Positions 43,279-51,191 of a stretch of DNA of 64,000 nucleotides are shown here, one piece after another. This DNA comes from Paenarthrobacter histidinolovorans. Lineage in GTDB: Bacteria; Actinomycetota; Actinomycetes; Actinomycetales; Micrococcaceae. Position numbers and translations under genes: made by a program. The notes beneath the pieces are model-generated. The model made no database searches. It had not been told where the DNA came from and saw only the letters and a program-made list of their open reading frames with translations. Within the stretch, counting starts at the first letter, position 1. Each line of letters opens with the position of its first letter. The stretch spans positions 558,001-622,000 of the forward strand of contig NZ_BMPM01000001.1 in NCBI RefSeq assembly GCF_014647595.1, read 5' to 3'.

Positions 43279-43327
43279 GACCCCCACGTCTTTGTATCAC
43301 TAGATTGATACAAAAGATGTGGGGGTC
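43279..43327. promoter_or_regulatory. nested palindrome: GntR operator, promoter and possible terminator
   Basis: TTTGTATCA (43291-43299) and TGATACAAA (43306-43314) form a perfect dyad with a 6-nt centre, typical of a YtrA-type GntR site. It covers the TAGATT -10 (43301-43306) of a promoter with TTGACC -35 (43277-43282, 18-nt spacing). The dyad extends outward into GACCCCCAC/GTGGGGGTC, making arms of 21 and 22 nt with one G-U pair and one bulge. Transcripts from mutT1 would therefore form a long hairpin here. Confidence 0.85.
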
Positions 43328-43332
43328 TTGTC

Positions 43333-44979
43333 GTGGTTGCCATGCCAACGTTGTTCTTCCTGGGCCCGGTGGTGGGTGCAGTGCTCGTCTACCTGTTCCT
43401 GCGTATGCAGGTGTGGTCCAAGCCGGACGCCGAGTCCGTAGCCTCGCACGGCCTGTGGGTGGGCATCATTGGCTGGATGGCCAGTTCCCTGCAAGGCGCC
43501 ATGAGGACCGGGATCATTGTTGCGAACCCCACGGCCTCAAGTGCGGCCGCAACCCCCGGCCAAATCGCCGGCGCACTTGCTTGGCCGGTTCTGGCTTGCC
43601 TGACCGTGCATGCCCTTGGACAACTGAGCTACCCCGCACCCAAGGCACCACGCAGGTACGCCGAACTCACAGTGCGCCGGATCCGCGATTTCCTTCCGCG
43701 CAAACTTGCATGGACCACTGCAGGAGTCTTCGTCTTCGCAGCCCTGGTGATCGCGTGGACTGCGACGCTTCCCGGGCACACACCGGTGATGCCGACCCCA
43801 GGGGGCGTGACACAGCCATCCGACAACGGATATGTGGGCCAAGGCCAGGAGGGCCGGATTCCCGGCTGGGAGCTGGCCGCGTGGTTGGGTGGAGCGCTGC
43901 TGGTCCTCGCCCTGGGAACCTGGCTGGTCCTGGTGCTGACAGCACGTCGTCGCCGGTTGGAAACGCTCGACGACGACGACAACCGGGCACTCCGGGCCAT
44001 CGGTGCCAACCGTTTGCTGCGGACGGTGGCCACCATCGCCGCCGGGTTGGCGGCCATCGCAGGGAACTTCGCCACTCAGCCAGCTCCTGGAGCACTGTGG
44101 CAGAGTTCGTTGTTCAACGTGCTGGGTCTTGTCAACATGGCCGTGTTGCTCGTCATGTGGTGGTGGCGGGTCCCCCAGCTCCCGTCCCTCGCCACAGCAC
44201 AAAAGGACATCAGCATCAGTACGCTCCGGGCCAACCCCCGAACCCACGGAGCCGCGCGCCTGAGCATCTCAACCGGTGCGGCGTTGGGCGTGGTGGGCGG
44301 ACTGGTGCTCGTGGCCGGAATCGTGGTGATCCTTGGCGCTTCCCGCCCGCTGGATCCGTGGGCATTCCCCGCCCTCACAGCCGTTGCGGCAATGATCCTG
44401 CTGGCGACCATTGCAGCGGGTGACATGCTCACGGCACGAAATTACGGCCGGCCCGAGGCTCCCGTCCAGTGGCCACATCAGCCTGTTTCGACAGGACTTC
44501 TCGCTTTCGCGATCGGGAGCGCCCTGGTGTTCGGCCTTGCAGTGGCCTTCGCCATCGCGGCCGAAGTCCAACCAAGCGGCTTGAGGTCGTGGCTTGGGGT
44601 GCTCGTGCTGTCTGCGGTCGTTGGCATCGCAGGCACGCTGGCCATTCTGGCCGTTCGCCGTCGTCGTGGTGTTCCGGAAGGCAACGGTGAAGCGGGGCTG
44701 GATGCGGCGTTGCGGGCGATCAGCATGTACCGGATCGTGCGGACACTGGCCGCGTACTGCCTGGGGCAGGCAGCAGCCCTGCTGCTCATAACCGGCGATG
44801 CCTGGTCCAGGGTGGTCCAACCGGCAGGCGGCGAATTTTCTCTGGCCCCCAGTCCGGCCACCACGGCGGGCATGGTTCTGGCGGCGGTGGCGGTGATTGT
44901 CGCCGTCGTACCGGTCCGCAGCCTGCTCCGCGCCATCCCCCGCGGCGAACCCGCCCCGCATGCGGAACGGGCACGATGA
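43333..44979 (+). CDS. polytopic membrane protein partnered with a GntR regulator
   Basis: This 548-residue protein has about twelve hydrophobic helices. It is arranged in similar blocks: pairs of helices followed by basic Arg-rich loops such as TARRRRLETLDDDDNRALRAIGANRLLR and AVRRRRGVPEGNGE. The family is not known to me. The start is GTG at 43333 with GGGGG 7 nt upstream. It is the first gene of an operon with a YtrA-type GntR gene, to which it is joined by an ATGA overlap. This pairing suggests a membrane function switched by a small ligand. Confidence 0.82.
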   Translation: MVAMPTLFFLGPVVGAVLVYLFLRMQVWSKPDAESVASHGLWVGIIGWMASSLQGAMRTGIIVANPTASSAAATPGQIAGALAWPVLACLTVHALGQLSYPAPKAPRRYAELTVRRIRDFLPRKLAWTTAGVFVFAALVIAWTATLPGHTPVMPTPGGVTQPSDNGYVGQGQEGRIPGWELAAWLGGALLVLALGTWLVLVLTARRRRLETLDDDDNRALRAIGANRLLRTVATIAAGLAAIAGNFATQPAPGALWQSSLFNVLGLVNMAVLLVMWWWRVPQLPSLATAQKDISISTLRANPRTHGAARLSISTGAALGVVGGLVLVAGIVVILGASRPLDPWAFPALTAVAAMILLATIAAGDMLTARNYGRPEAPVQWPHQPVSTGLLAFAIGSALVFGLAVAFAIAAEVQPSGLRSWLGVLVLSAVVGIAGTLAILAVRRRRGVPEGNGEAGLDAALRAISMYRIVRTLAAYCLGQAAALLLITGDAWSRVVQPAGGEFSLAPSPATTAGMVLAAVAVIVAVVPVRSLLRAIPRGEPAPHAERAR

Positions 44980-45368
44980 CCGCCCGGGTCACTTTGGACC
45001 TCTCCGATCCCGTCCCGCCCTATGAACAAATCCGACGGCAACTGAGCTCGCTGATCGCCGTCGGGGTCCTGGAACCGGGAAGCCGGCTGCCCACGGTCCG
45101 CAGCCTGGCAGCGGACCTCGGCATCGCCGCGGGGACGGTGGCACGTGCCTACAAGGAACTTGAACAGTCCGGCCTCATAGAATCACGACGCCGGAACGGG
45201 ACCATCGTCGTCGGGCCGCCTGGGGCGCCGCACGGCGTGGCGGGCGGAGACGCTGCGGTAATGGCCGCCGTCGACGTTTTGATACGGAGCGCGCGTGAGG
45301 CAGGCATTCGTGACGACACTCTCATAGATCTGGTTCGAGGCAGGCTGACCAGTAAGCTGGACCCGTGA
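44976..45368 (+). CDS. GntR-family transcriptional regulator, YtrA type
   Basis: This 130-residue regulator has the GntR winged helix at residues 10-78, with [50 protein letters not shown] spread across it. Only about 50 residues follow, so there is no large ligand domain, which is the YtrA subfamily layout. Its stop codon overlaps the GTG start of thyA. The TTTGTATCA dyad at 43291-43314 is its probable binding site, so it likely represses its own operon. A role in thyA control by read-through is possible. Confidence 0.9.
   Translation: MTARVTLDLSDPVPPYEQIRRQLSSLIAVGVLEPGSRLPTVRSLAADLGIAAGTVARAYKELEQSGLIESRRRNGTIVVGPPGAPHGVAGGDAAVMAAVDVLIRSAREAGIRDDTLIDLVRGRLTSKLDP
45353..45358 (+). promoter_or_regulatory. 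leaderless-type -10 box of thyA
   Basis: TAAGCT lies exactly 6 nt before the GTG start of thyA, inside the end of the GntR gene. No Shine-Dalgarno is present. Confidence 0.45.
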
Positions 45369-46168
45369 GCATCCCCACCCCATATGAAGACCTCCTGCGC
45401 GACGTCATGGCCAACGGCACGCACAAGTCGGACCGCACCGGAACCGGAACGCGCAGCGTGTTCGGCCGCCAGTTGAGGTTCGATCTCGCCGAGAGCTTCC
45501 CGCTGATCACCACCAAGCGGGTCCACTTCAAATCCGTGGCAGTTGAACTCCTGTGGTTCCTCCGCGGCGACTCGAACGTGAAATGGATGCAGGATCAGGG
45601 CGTCTCCATCTGGGACGAATGGGCCGACGCCGACGGCGAACTGGGTCCTGTGTATGGCGTGCAGTGGCGGAGTTGGCCAACGCCCGATGGCGGACACATC
45701 GACCAGATCTCCGAGGTCATGAAGAGCCTCGCCGCCAATCCGGACTCCCGGCGCCACATCGTCTCCGCCTGGAACGTCTCCGAACTCAAGGACATGGCGC
45801 TGCCACCGTGCCACGCGTTCTTCCAGTTCTACGTTGCGGACGGCAAGCTCTCCTGCCAGCTGTACCAGCGCTCCGCGGACACCTTCCTGGGCGTTCCTTT
45901 CAATATCGCTTCCTACGCACTCCTGACGTGCATGGTGGCGCAGCAGCTCGGTCTCGAACCCGGCGAATTCGTGTGGACCGGGGGCGACGTCCACGTCTAC
46001 GACAACCACGTGGAGCAGGTCGCGGAGCAGCTCAGCCGTGAACCGTACGAGTACCCGCAGTTGAAGATCCTTCGCAAGCCGGATTCGATCTTTGACTACA
46101 CGCTGGATGACTTCGAGATTGTCGGCTACCGGCACCACCCCACCATCAAGGCGCCGATCGCAGTATGA
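45365..46168 (+). CDS. thyA: thymidylate synthase
   Basis: ThyA (267 aa) methylates dUMP to dTMP using methylenetetrahydrofolate, which it converts to dihydrofolate. The nucleophilic Cys is in [12 protein letters not shown] (about residue 149). The folate and dUMP sites are in [23 protein letters not shown] and DVHVYDNHV. The start is GTG at 45365, overlapping the GntR stop (GTGA). The ATGA overlap with dfrA means the dihydrofolate made here is recycled by the next gene product. Confidence 0.97.
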   Translation: MSIPTPYEDLLRDVMANGTHKSDRTGTGTRSVFGRQLRFDLAESFPLITTKRVHFKSVAVELLWFLRGDSNVKWMQDQGVSIWDEWADADGELGPVYGVQWRSWPTPDGGHIDQISEVMKSLAANPDSRRHIVSAWNVSELKDMALPPCHAFFQFYVADGKLSCQLYQRSADTFLGVPFNIASYALLTCMVAQQLGLEPGEFVWTGGDVHVYDNHVEQVAEQLSREPYEYPQLKILRKPDSIFDYTLDDFEIVGYRHHPTIKAPIAV

Positions 46169-46761
46169 GCACGTCTTCCCCCGGCCCGGACCAGCTCCCA
46201 GGCGTCATCTTCACCCAGGAGACCGCTGCCAAAATGACCGGCATCGGCATGATTTGGGCCCAGACCACATCCGGTGTCATCGGCAAGGACGGCACCATGC
46301 CGTGGCAGCTGCCCGAGGACATGAAACACTTCAGCCAGATCACCACTGGACACCCCGTCATCATGGGCCGCAGGACCTGGGAATCATTCCCCGAAAAGTA
46401 CCGCCCCCTCCCGGGGCGCACCAACATCGTGGTGACCCGCAACGAAAAGTGGGCATCCTCGCCCGAGGCACAGGGCGCCGTCGTGGTTTCATCGCTTGAC
46501 GCGGCCCTGTTGGAATCCCAGTTCGCGCCGGGCGGCCAGAAAGTGTGGATCGTCGGCGGTGGCGAGATTTACCGCCAATCCATGGGCATCGCCAACCTGG
46601 CGGTCATCACCATCATCGATACCGATGTTGAGGGCGACACCTACGCGCCCGAGCTCGGCGACGACTGGACCTTTGACACCATGGCACCCGCAGAGGGTTG
46701 GCTCACCGCAAAGAACGGCACCAACTACCGGTTCACTACGTGGCGCCGGAACGAAAGCTAG
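46165..46761 (+). CDS. dfrA: dihydrofolate reductase
   Basis: DHFR (198 aa) reduces dihydrofolate to tetrahydrofolate with NADPH. The active-site segment is [20 protein letters not shown], with the catalytic acid as Asp in PEDMKHF. The NADPH-binding parts are [12 protein letters not shown] and [12 protein letters not shown]. The domain is preceded by about 25 extra residues (to [12 protein letters not shown]). An internal ATG there could be the true start, but the ATGA overlap with thyA favours 46165. Confidence 0.95.
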   Translation: MSTSSPGPDQLPGVIFTQETAAKMTGIGMIWAQTTSGVIGKDGTMPWQLPEDMKHFSQITTGHPVIMGRRTWESFPEKYRPLPGRTNIVVTRNEKWASSPEAQGAVVVSSLDAALLESQFAPGGQKVWIVGGGEIYRQSMGIANLAVITIIDTDVEGDTYAPELGDDWTFDTMAPAEGWLTAKNGTNYRFTTWRRNES

Positions 46762-46781
46762 GAAAGCAGGACGTACCGGAA

Positions 46782-47021
46782 ATGCTGAAAAAACCTGAGA
46801 CCTTGTTCGTGCTGGGCTACATGCTGCTGCCACTCTTCGCGCTGCTCTCGGCCGTTGTTGGCCTCACCATGATCCTGGGCGGCAACAAGATTGTTGGAAT
46901 CATCGTCCTGGTGGTGGTGACCCAGGTGTTCACCTTCGGTGCCTTCTTTGCCCTGCGCAAGCGCAAGGCCGCATTGCTGCAAGAACCCGACGCACTGCAA
47001 GGGCCCGACGCCGGCCACTAG
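46782..47021 (+). CDS. small two-helix membrane protein
   Basis: This 79-residue protein has two transmembrane helices (about residues 8-32 and 37-58) and a basic RKRKAALLQ tail. It begins 20 nt after dfrA with an AGGA or CCGGAA site and is likely in the same transcript. The N-terminus of the longer open frame belongs to dfrA sequence. No family is recognised. Confidence 0.75.
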   Translation: MLKKPETLFVLGYMLLPLFALLSAVVGLTMILGGNKIVGIIVLVVVTQVFTFGAFFALRKRKAALLQEPDALQGPDAGH

Positions 47022-47118
47022 GCAAGCGCGTCAGCCGCCTCTTGCCCCCACCGGCGAGTGTCGTCGTCGCGCTTCGTGCGCGTGACGTAACCAACAGCGG
47101 CACTTAGCTCCGAAAGTC

Positions 47119-47124
47119 TAGACT
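47119..47124 (+). promoter_or_regulatory. leaderless-type -10 box of asd
   Basis: TAGACT ends 6 nt before the asd ATG and sits in a TCTAGA-type dyad. There is no Shine-Dalgarno. The 47022-47118 gap holds no gene. Confidence 0.55.
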
Positions 47125-47130
47125 TGGTGA

Positions 47131-48273
47131 ATGACTACAGCAGCTAATCCGTCCGTAGGACTGGTCGGTTGGCGTGGCATGGTCGGCTCCGTCCTGATGC
47201 AGCGCATGCAGGAAGAGAACGACTTCGCCAACATCAACCCGGTATTTTTCTCCACCTCGAACGCAGGAGGTGCCGCCCCGTCCTTTGCTGAGGGGGCAGG
47301 CAAGCTCGAGGATGCGTTCGATATTGAGACGCTGGCCAAGCTGCCGATTATTGTCACCGCCCAAGGCGGCGACTACACCAAGCAGGTCCACGGCGAACTC
47401 CGCAGCCGTGGCTGGGACGGCCTCTGGATCGACGCTGCCTCAACTCTGCGCATGAACGATGACTCCATCATCGTGCTGGACCCCATCAACCGAGACGTCA
47501 TCGACGCCGGACTGTCCGGCGGCGTAAAGGACTTCATTGGCGGAAACTGCACGGTTTCCTGCATGCTCATGGGTCTCGGCGGCCTCTTCAAGAACAACCT
47601 CGTGGAGTGGGGCACGTCCATGACGTACCAGGCCGCTTCGGGCGGTGGCGCGCGCCACATGCGCGAGCTCCTCAACCAGTTCGGCACGCTTAACAACGAG
47701 GTCAGCAGCGAACTGGAAGACCCCGCCTCGGCCATTCTGGAGATCGACCGCAAGGTACTGGCCACCCAGCGCACCGGCGTCGACGCCACCCAGTTCGGCG
47801 TGCCGCTTGCAGGCTCGCTGATCCCCTGGATCGACGCGGACCTCGGCAACGGACAGTCCAAGGAAGAGTGGAAAGCCGGCGTCGAGACCAACAAGATCCT
47901 CGGCACCGGAACCGGAACCGCGGGCAAGGACCACATCGCCATGGACGGCCTGTGCATCCGCATCGGAGCCATGCGTTCCCACTCCCAGGCCCTCACGCTG
48001 AAGTTGCGCGAAGACCTGTCCGTGACCGAGATCGAAAACCTCCTGGCCAAGGACAACGAGTGGGCCAAGGTTGTTCCCAACACCAAGGAAGCCTCCATGG
48101 CGGACCTGACCCCGGTTGCAGCATCGGGCACGCTGGACATCCCCGTGGGCCGTATCCGCAAGCTCGAAATGGGTCCGGAATACATCAGCGCCTTCACCGT
48201 GGGCGATCAGCTCCTGTGGGGCGCAGCGGAGCCCCTGCGCCGCATGCTTAACATTGTGACGGGCAAGCTCTAG
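47131..48273 (+). CDS. asd: aspartate-semialdehyde dehydrogenase, gammaproteobacterial type
   Basis: Asd (380 aa) reduces aspartyl phosphate to aspartate semialdehyde for lysine, threonine, methionine and diaminopimelate. The N-terminus [18 protein letters not shown] and the active-site Cys in [15 protein letters not shown] match the longer Escherichia coli-like class. The [10 protein letters not shown] and [19 protein letters not shown] segments do the same. Most actinobacteria use the shorter form next to lysC. Here it stands alone, between dfrA and a palindrome. No Shine-Dalgarno precedes the ATG. Confidence 0.95.
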   Translation: MTTAANPSVGLVGWRGMVGSVLMQRMQEENDFANINPVFFSTSNAGGAAPSFAEGAGKLEDAFDIETLAKLPIIVTAQGGDYTKQVHGELRSRGWDGLWIDAASTLRMNDDSIIVLDPINRDVIDAGLSGGVKDFIGGNCTVSCMLMGLGGLFKNNLVEWGTSMTYQAASGGGARHMRELLNQFGTLNNEVSSELEDPASAILEIDRKVLATQRTGVDATQFGVPLAGSLIPWIDADLGNGQSKEEWKAGVETNKILGTGTGTAGKDHIAMDGLCIRIGAMRSHSQALTLKLREDLSVTEIENLLAKDNEWAKVVPNTKEASMADLTPVAASGTLDIPVGRIRKLEMGPEYISAFTVGDQLLWGAAEPLRRMLNIVTGKL

Positions 48274-48290
48274 GCTTCTGCCCTCGCGTT

Positions 48291-48339
48291 CGAAACCCGC
48301 TGTTCCGCTGCCTCCCGGCAATGGAACAGCGGGTTTTCG
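48291..48339. terminator. long-arm palindrome between convergent asd and AlkZ-like genes
   Basis: Arms of 16 and 17 nt (48291-48306 with 48323-48339, one bulged T) enclose a 16-nt loop. It lies 17 nt past the asd stop and 5 nt past the stop of the convergent gene. It can fold in both transcripts. Confidence 0.8.
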
Positions 48340-48343
48340 ACGT

Positions 48344-49465
48344 TCAGGCCGCCATGAACTTCAAGTACGCACGGCCCTGGGCCTGGAACGACCTCTCCGT
48401 TCCCGGCCCCAGCGGACCAGCGAAGGGTTCAGTTGCGACTCCTGCCGTCTTGCCGCTCACGGTCCTGGCCCAGGTACCGATCACCTCGCCCCCGGAGACC
48501 ATGATCCGCTTGAACACACCGTTCTTTCCGGGCACCACCAGCTCCGAATAGCCGGGAGCGAGGACAAGGCTCCGGTCCTGGTAACCGAGCAGGTACTCGT
48601 CGAACCCAGGCAGAGCCAGCAACGAGCGCGAGCCGGGGACGCCGTCGTCGAGCATTGCGGCCGACTCCGGCGTGAGCCAATAGCTGGAACCGCCGAACTG
48701 CAGCTCAACCAGGCTGTCCCGGACGGCATCGAGCGCGGCCCGTGCCTCCTTCAGCGGGATCTGGCTCCACCACGAGAAATCCTTGATGGTCGCGGGCCCG
48801 CGGCTCCTGACGTACCGGACGAGCAACTCGGCAATGCCTTCCTCACGGCTCAGGTCGCGTGACTCCGGGATCCATTCGTCGAACGGTACGAACAGTTGCT
48901 GCACCCCCACCTTGCCCTTGTTCACCGCCATGGGCCCTTGAACCAGCCACGCCCGCTGGCAGAGGCTGCCCAGCAAGTGAATGCCCCGTTGGGCCTTGGT
49001 GAGTTGGCCGGCTTCCTCGAAGGCCTGGAAGAGCTGCTCACGGCTTGCCCCTGGTCTGCCTTCTGCTTTGAGGGCTTCGGCGGTTTTGAAGGCGATGTCC
49101 CGGCAGTGTGCGATGTCGTCCGGGGTGATGGCAAGCTCCCGGTGGCGCCCAGCAACCATATTCATCAGCCGGCCACTGGTGATGCCCAGAATCCAACGAA
49201 GGTCCTCCGGTGCCAGCAGATGCAGCGTGCCGCGCATCGGCCACGAGCGAACCACCGTCCCGGCGTCGAGGGCCGCCCGGACATCCGAGGCGGCAGTACC
49301 GGGGACCCGTTGGCCCACAGCCCACAGGGCCGCGCCAAGGTCCTGTGCCTGCATGGCGGTCATCCAGCGGACGGCACCGGGAACCGTGGGAAAGCCGCCA
49401 CCCAACAGGCCTTGGTTGGCGAGCCGCAAGCGGCCCAGAACGCGCGGGGTAAGGGGTACAGGCAT
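48344..49465 (-). CDS. HTH_42 winged-helix protein, AlkZ/AlkX-like DNA glycosylase family
   Basis: This 373-residue protein belongs to the winged-helix HTH_42 superfamily that includes DNA glycosylases AlkZ and YcaQ. The catalytic-type Q-x-Q motif is visible in TAMQAQDLGAALWAVGQR (about residue 38). RSWPMRGTLHLLAPEDLRW and the FSWWSQIPLKEAR segment are family hallmarks. AlkZ excises bulky alkylated or crosslinked bases; whether this protein does so is inference. A TAGGAT box lies 5 nt before the ATG, suggesting leaderless transcription divergent from the next gene. Confidence 0.82.
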   Translation of the reverse strand: MPVPLTPRVLGRLRLANQGLLGGGFPTVPGAVRWMTAMQAQDLGAALWAVGQRVPGTAASDVRAALDAGTVVRSWPMRGTLHLLAPEDLRWILGITSGRLMNMVAGRHRELAITPDDIAHCRDIAFKTAEALKAEGRPGASREQLFQAFEEAGQLTKAQRGIHLLGSLCQRAWLVQGPMAVNKGKVGVQQLFVPFDEWIPESRDLSREEGIAELLVRYVRSRGPATIKDFSWWSQIPLKEARAALDAVRDSLVELQFGGSSYWLTPESAAMLDDGVPGSRSLLALPGFDEYLLGYQDRSLVLAPGYSELVVPGKNGVFKRIMVSGGEVIGTWARTVSGKTAGVATEPFAGPLGPGTERSFQAQGRAYLKFMAA

Positions 49466-49470
49466 GCTTC

Positions 49471-49476
49471 ATCCTA
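49471..49476 (-). promoter_or_regulatory. leaderless-type -10 box of the AlkZ-like gene
   Basis: TAGGAT on the minus strand ends 5 nt before the ATG at 49465, with no Shine-Dalgarno. Confidence 0.5.
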
Positions 49477-49538
49477 AAAGGACCGGCAAGTACAGGGAAC
49501 CTTGCCGCGCCTCCCAGCCGTCACCCAGCAGCGGCTTC

Positions 49539-49544
49539 TAGGAT
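49539..49544 (+). promoter_or_regulatory. leaderless-type -10 box of the 159-residue membrane protein gene
   Basis: TAGGAT ends 6 nt before the ATG at 49551. It is identical in sequence to the box of the divergent AlkZ-like gene. Confidence 0.5.
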
Positions 49545-49550
49545 GAATTC

Positions 49551-50030
49551 ATGCTTTTTGGTGATCTCGCTCCGTTTGTGCGGCCGTTGAGCCGGTGGTT
49601 GGCAACCGCCGGCTGGTTCTGCACGCTTGTGGGACTCGGATCCGGGCTGATTGTGGCGGTGGGAACGGGAGTGAGCCTCTCCCCCTCCATGCAGGCCATC
49701 CAGACCGTCAGTTTGGTGGCGACAGCTGCTGCGGCGCTGCTGATCGGAACGGCAGCGGCCAGCCAACCTCCCGCGGGCCGTCATGACGATGCTCCCGAGC
49801 CCTGGTACTACCCCGCCGCCGCAGCGCAGGTCCGCAGCTTCCTCCTCGGCGCGATCGTGTTGCTGCTGGGCCTGGTGGGCTTTGCCACGGCGGGCGTGTT
49901 CATGCCCAGCGGCCCGTCGCCGCAAAGCATCGCGTTCAGCCAGATCTTCCTGTTGGGAGCGGTCAGCTGCGGGCTCACCTTCCTGCTGCTCAACAAAGTG
50001 CTGCCCATCGCCGAACGCCGCACGCGCTAG
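49551..50030 (+). CDS. four-helix membrane protein of unknown function
   Basis: This 159-residue protein has four hydrophobic helices (about 18-38, 47-70, 95-118 and 126-148) and a short basic tail. The loop between helices 2 and 3 has HDDAPEPWYYPAAAAQVRS. I recognise no family. It is monocistronic, has a leaderless-type start and converges on murB. Confidence 0.75.
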   Translation: MLFGDLAPFVRPLSRWLATAGWFCTLVGLGSGLIVAVGTGVSLSPSMQAIQTVSLVATAAAALLIGTAAASQPPAGRHDDAPEPWYYPAAAAQVRSFLLGAIVLLLGLVGFATAGVFMPSGPSPQSIAFSQIFLLGAVSCGLTFLLLNKVLPIAERRTR

Positions 50031-50040
50031 CCTTTGCGCG

Positions 50041-50102
50041 CCGAGGGGTCAGGTCTCAACCCAAAGCCACGCCCCACATAGAGCCGAGATCTCACCCCTC
50101 GC
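50041..50102. repeat. imperfect long-arm palindrome between convergent genes
   Basis: Arms of 17 nt (50041-50057 with 50086-50102) match at 14 positions around a 28-nt loop. They share GAGGGGT/ACCCCTC ends. The element fills the gap between the convergent membrane protein and murB genes. Confidence 0.55.
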
Positions 50103-50111
50103 GGGAGTGCG

Positions 50112-51179
50112 CTAGAGGTTGACGCCGATCAGCAGCGGTTCCGGGTGCAGTTCAATGCCAAAGCGTTCGACGACGCCGGCCCTCACCTCGCGCGCGATGG
50201 CGAGCATATCCTCTGCGGAGGCCGAGCCCCTGTTGGTAATGGCAAGGGTGTGCTTGGTGGACAGGGAAGCCCGCCCCCCGGACACACTGGATTCCTCCAG
50301 CCCGAAGCCTTTCCCGAATCCGGCCTGGTCGATCAGCCAGGCAGCGGAGAGTTTCACCAGGCCGTCTGAGCCGGCAGGATACTTGGGGGCATTCTCCGGG
50401 AGCCCGGCAGCCTGGTCTGCGGGGACAATGGGGTTGGTGAAGAAGGAACCGGTGGAGTACGTATCGCGATCGGCGGCGTCCAGGACCATGCCCTTGGAAC
50501 CCCGGAGCCGAAGGACTTCCCGGCGGACGTCGTTCGAGTAGGCACGCTTGCCTGCCTCGACACCCAGCGCCCGGGCCAATTCTGCGTAACGGACAGGGGC
50601 GCTCATCCGGCCCAACGGCAGCTGGAACTCGACGGTCAGGACCACATAGCGGGGGGACCCTTCAACAGTGGTTTGCTTCAGGATTGACTCACGGTAGCCG
50701 AACTTCAGCTCGGAATTGGTGAAAGTCTGGACGGCGTTGCGCTCCCGGTCCCATGTCCGGACGGCGGCAATGGTCTGTGACACGTCCGCTCCGTACGCAC
50801 CCACGTTCTGCACCGGGGTGGCGCCTGTGGCTCCGGGGATGCCGGACAACGCCTCCAGGCCGGACCACGCATGCAGCACGGAGTGCTCCACCAGTGCATC
50901 CCAGTTGTGGCCCGCCTGGACCACCACGGAAACACCACCGCAGCTGTCCTCGGAGTTCACTGCAAAGCCCTCGGACGCGATCTTTACCACTGTGCCAGGG
51001 AAGCCGTCGTCGGAAATCAGCAGGTTGGAGCCACCGCCGATGATCAGGAGCTTCTCCCCCGCAGCGTCGGCCGAGCGGACGGCGTCGATGATTTCTGCTT
51101 CGGTGCGGGCCTCAACATAGTTCCCTGCGGGGCCGCCGACGGCAGCTGTGGTCAATTCTGAAAGGAGCATCTGGGTCAC
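50112..51179 (-). CDS. murB: UDP-N-acetylmuramate dehydrogenase
   Basis: MurB (355 aa) is the FAD enzyme that reduces UDP-GlcNAc-enolpyruvate to UDP-MurNAc with NADPH in peptidoglycan synthesis. The FAD segment is IIGGGSNLLISDDGF, and SGIPGATGATPVQNVGAYG is conserved. The catalytic Ser is in STGSFFTNPIV, the type I form, and the C-terminus has SLSTKHTLAITNRG. I chose GTG at 51179: a TAGGCT box made from the upstream gene's stop codon lies 6 nt before it. ATG at 51170 and TTG at 51182 are alternatives. Confidence 0.95.
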   Translation of the reverse strand: MTQMLLSELTTAAVGGPAGNYVEARTEAEIIDAVRSADAAGEKLLIIGGGSNLLISDDGFPGTVVKIASEGFAVNSEDSCGGVSVVVQAGHNWDALVEHSVLHAWSGLEALSGIPGATGATPVQNVGAYGADVSQTIAAVRTWDRERNAVQTFTNSELKFGYRESILKQTTVEGSPRYVVLTVEFQLPLGRMSAPVRYAELARALGVEAGKRAYSNDVRREVLRLRGSKGMVLDAADRDTYSTGSFFTNPIVPADQAAGLPENAPKYPAGSDGLVKLSAAWLIDQAGFGKGFGLEESSVSGGRASLSTKHTLAITNRGSASAEDMLAIAREVRAGVVERFGIELHPEPLLIGVNL

Positions 51180-51185
51180 CAATCA

Positions 51186-51191
51186 AGCCTA
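51186..51191 (-). promoter_or_regulatory. leaderless-type -10 box of murB built on the MFS stop codon
   Basis: TAGGCT on the minus strand lies 6 nt before GTG 51179. Its TAG is the stop codon of the upstream MFS gene. Confidence 0.5.

Noticed and set aside
43279..43327. attachment or integrase site
   Set aside because: The dyad is long, but no integrase, tRNA end or mobile gene is nearby. A GntR operator explains the inner part better.
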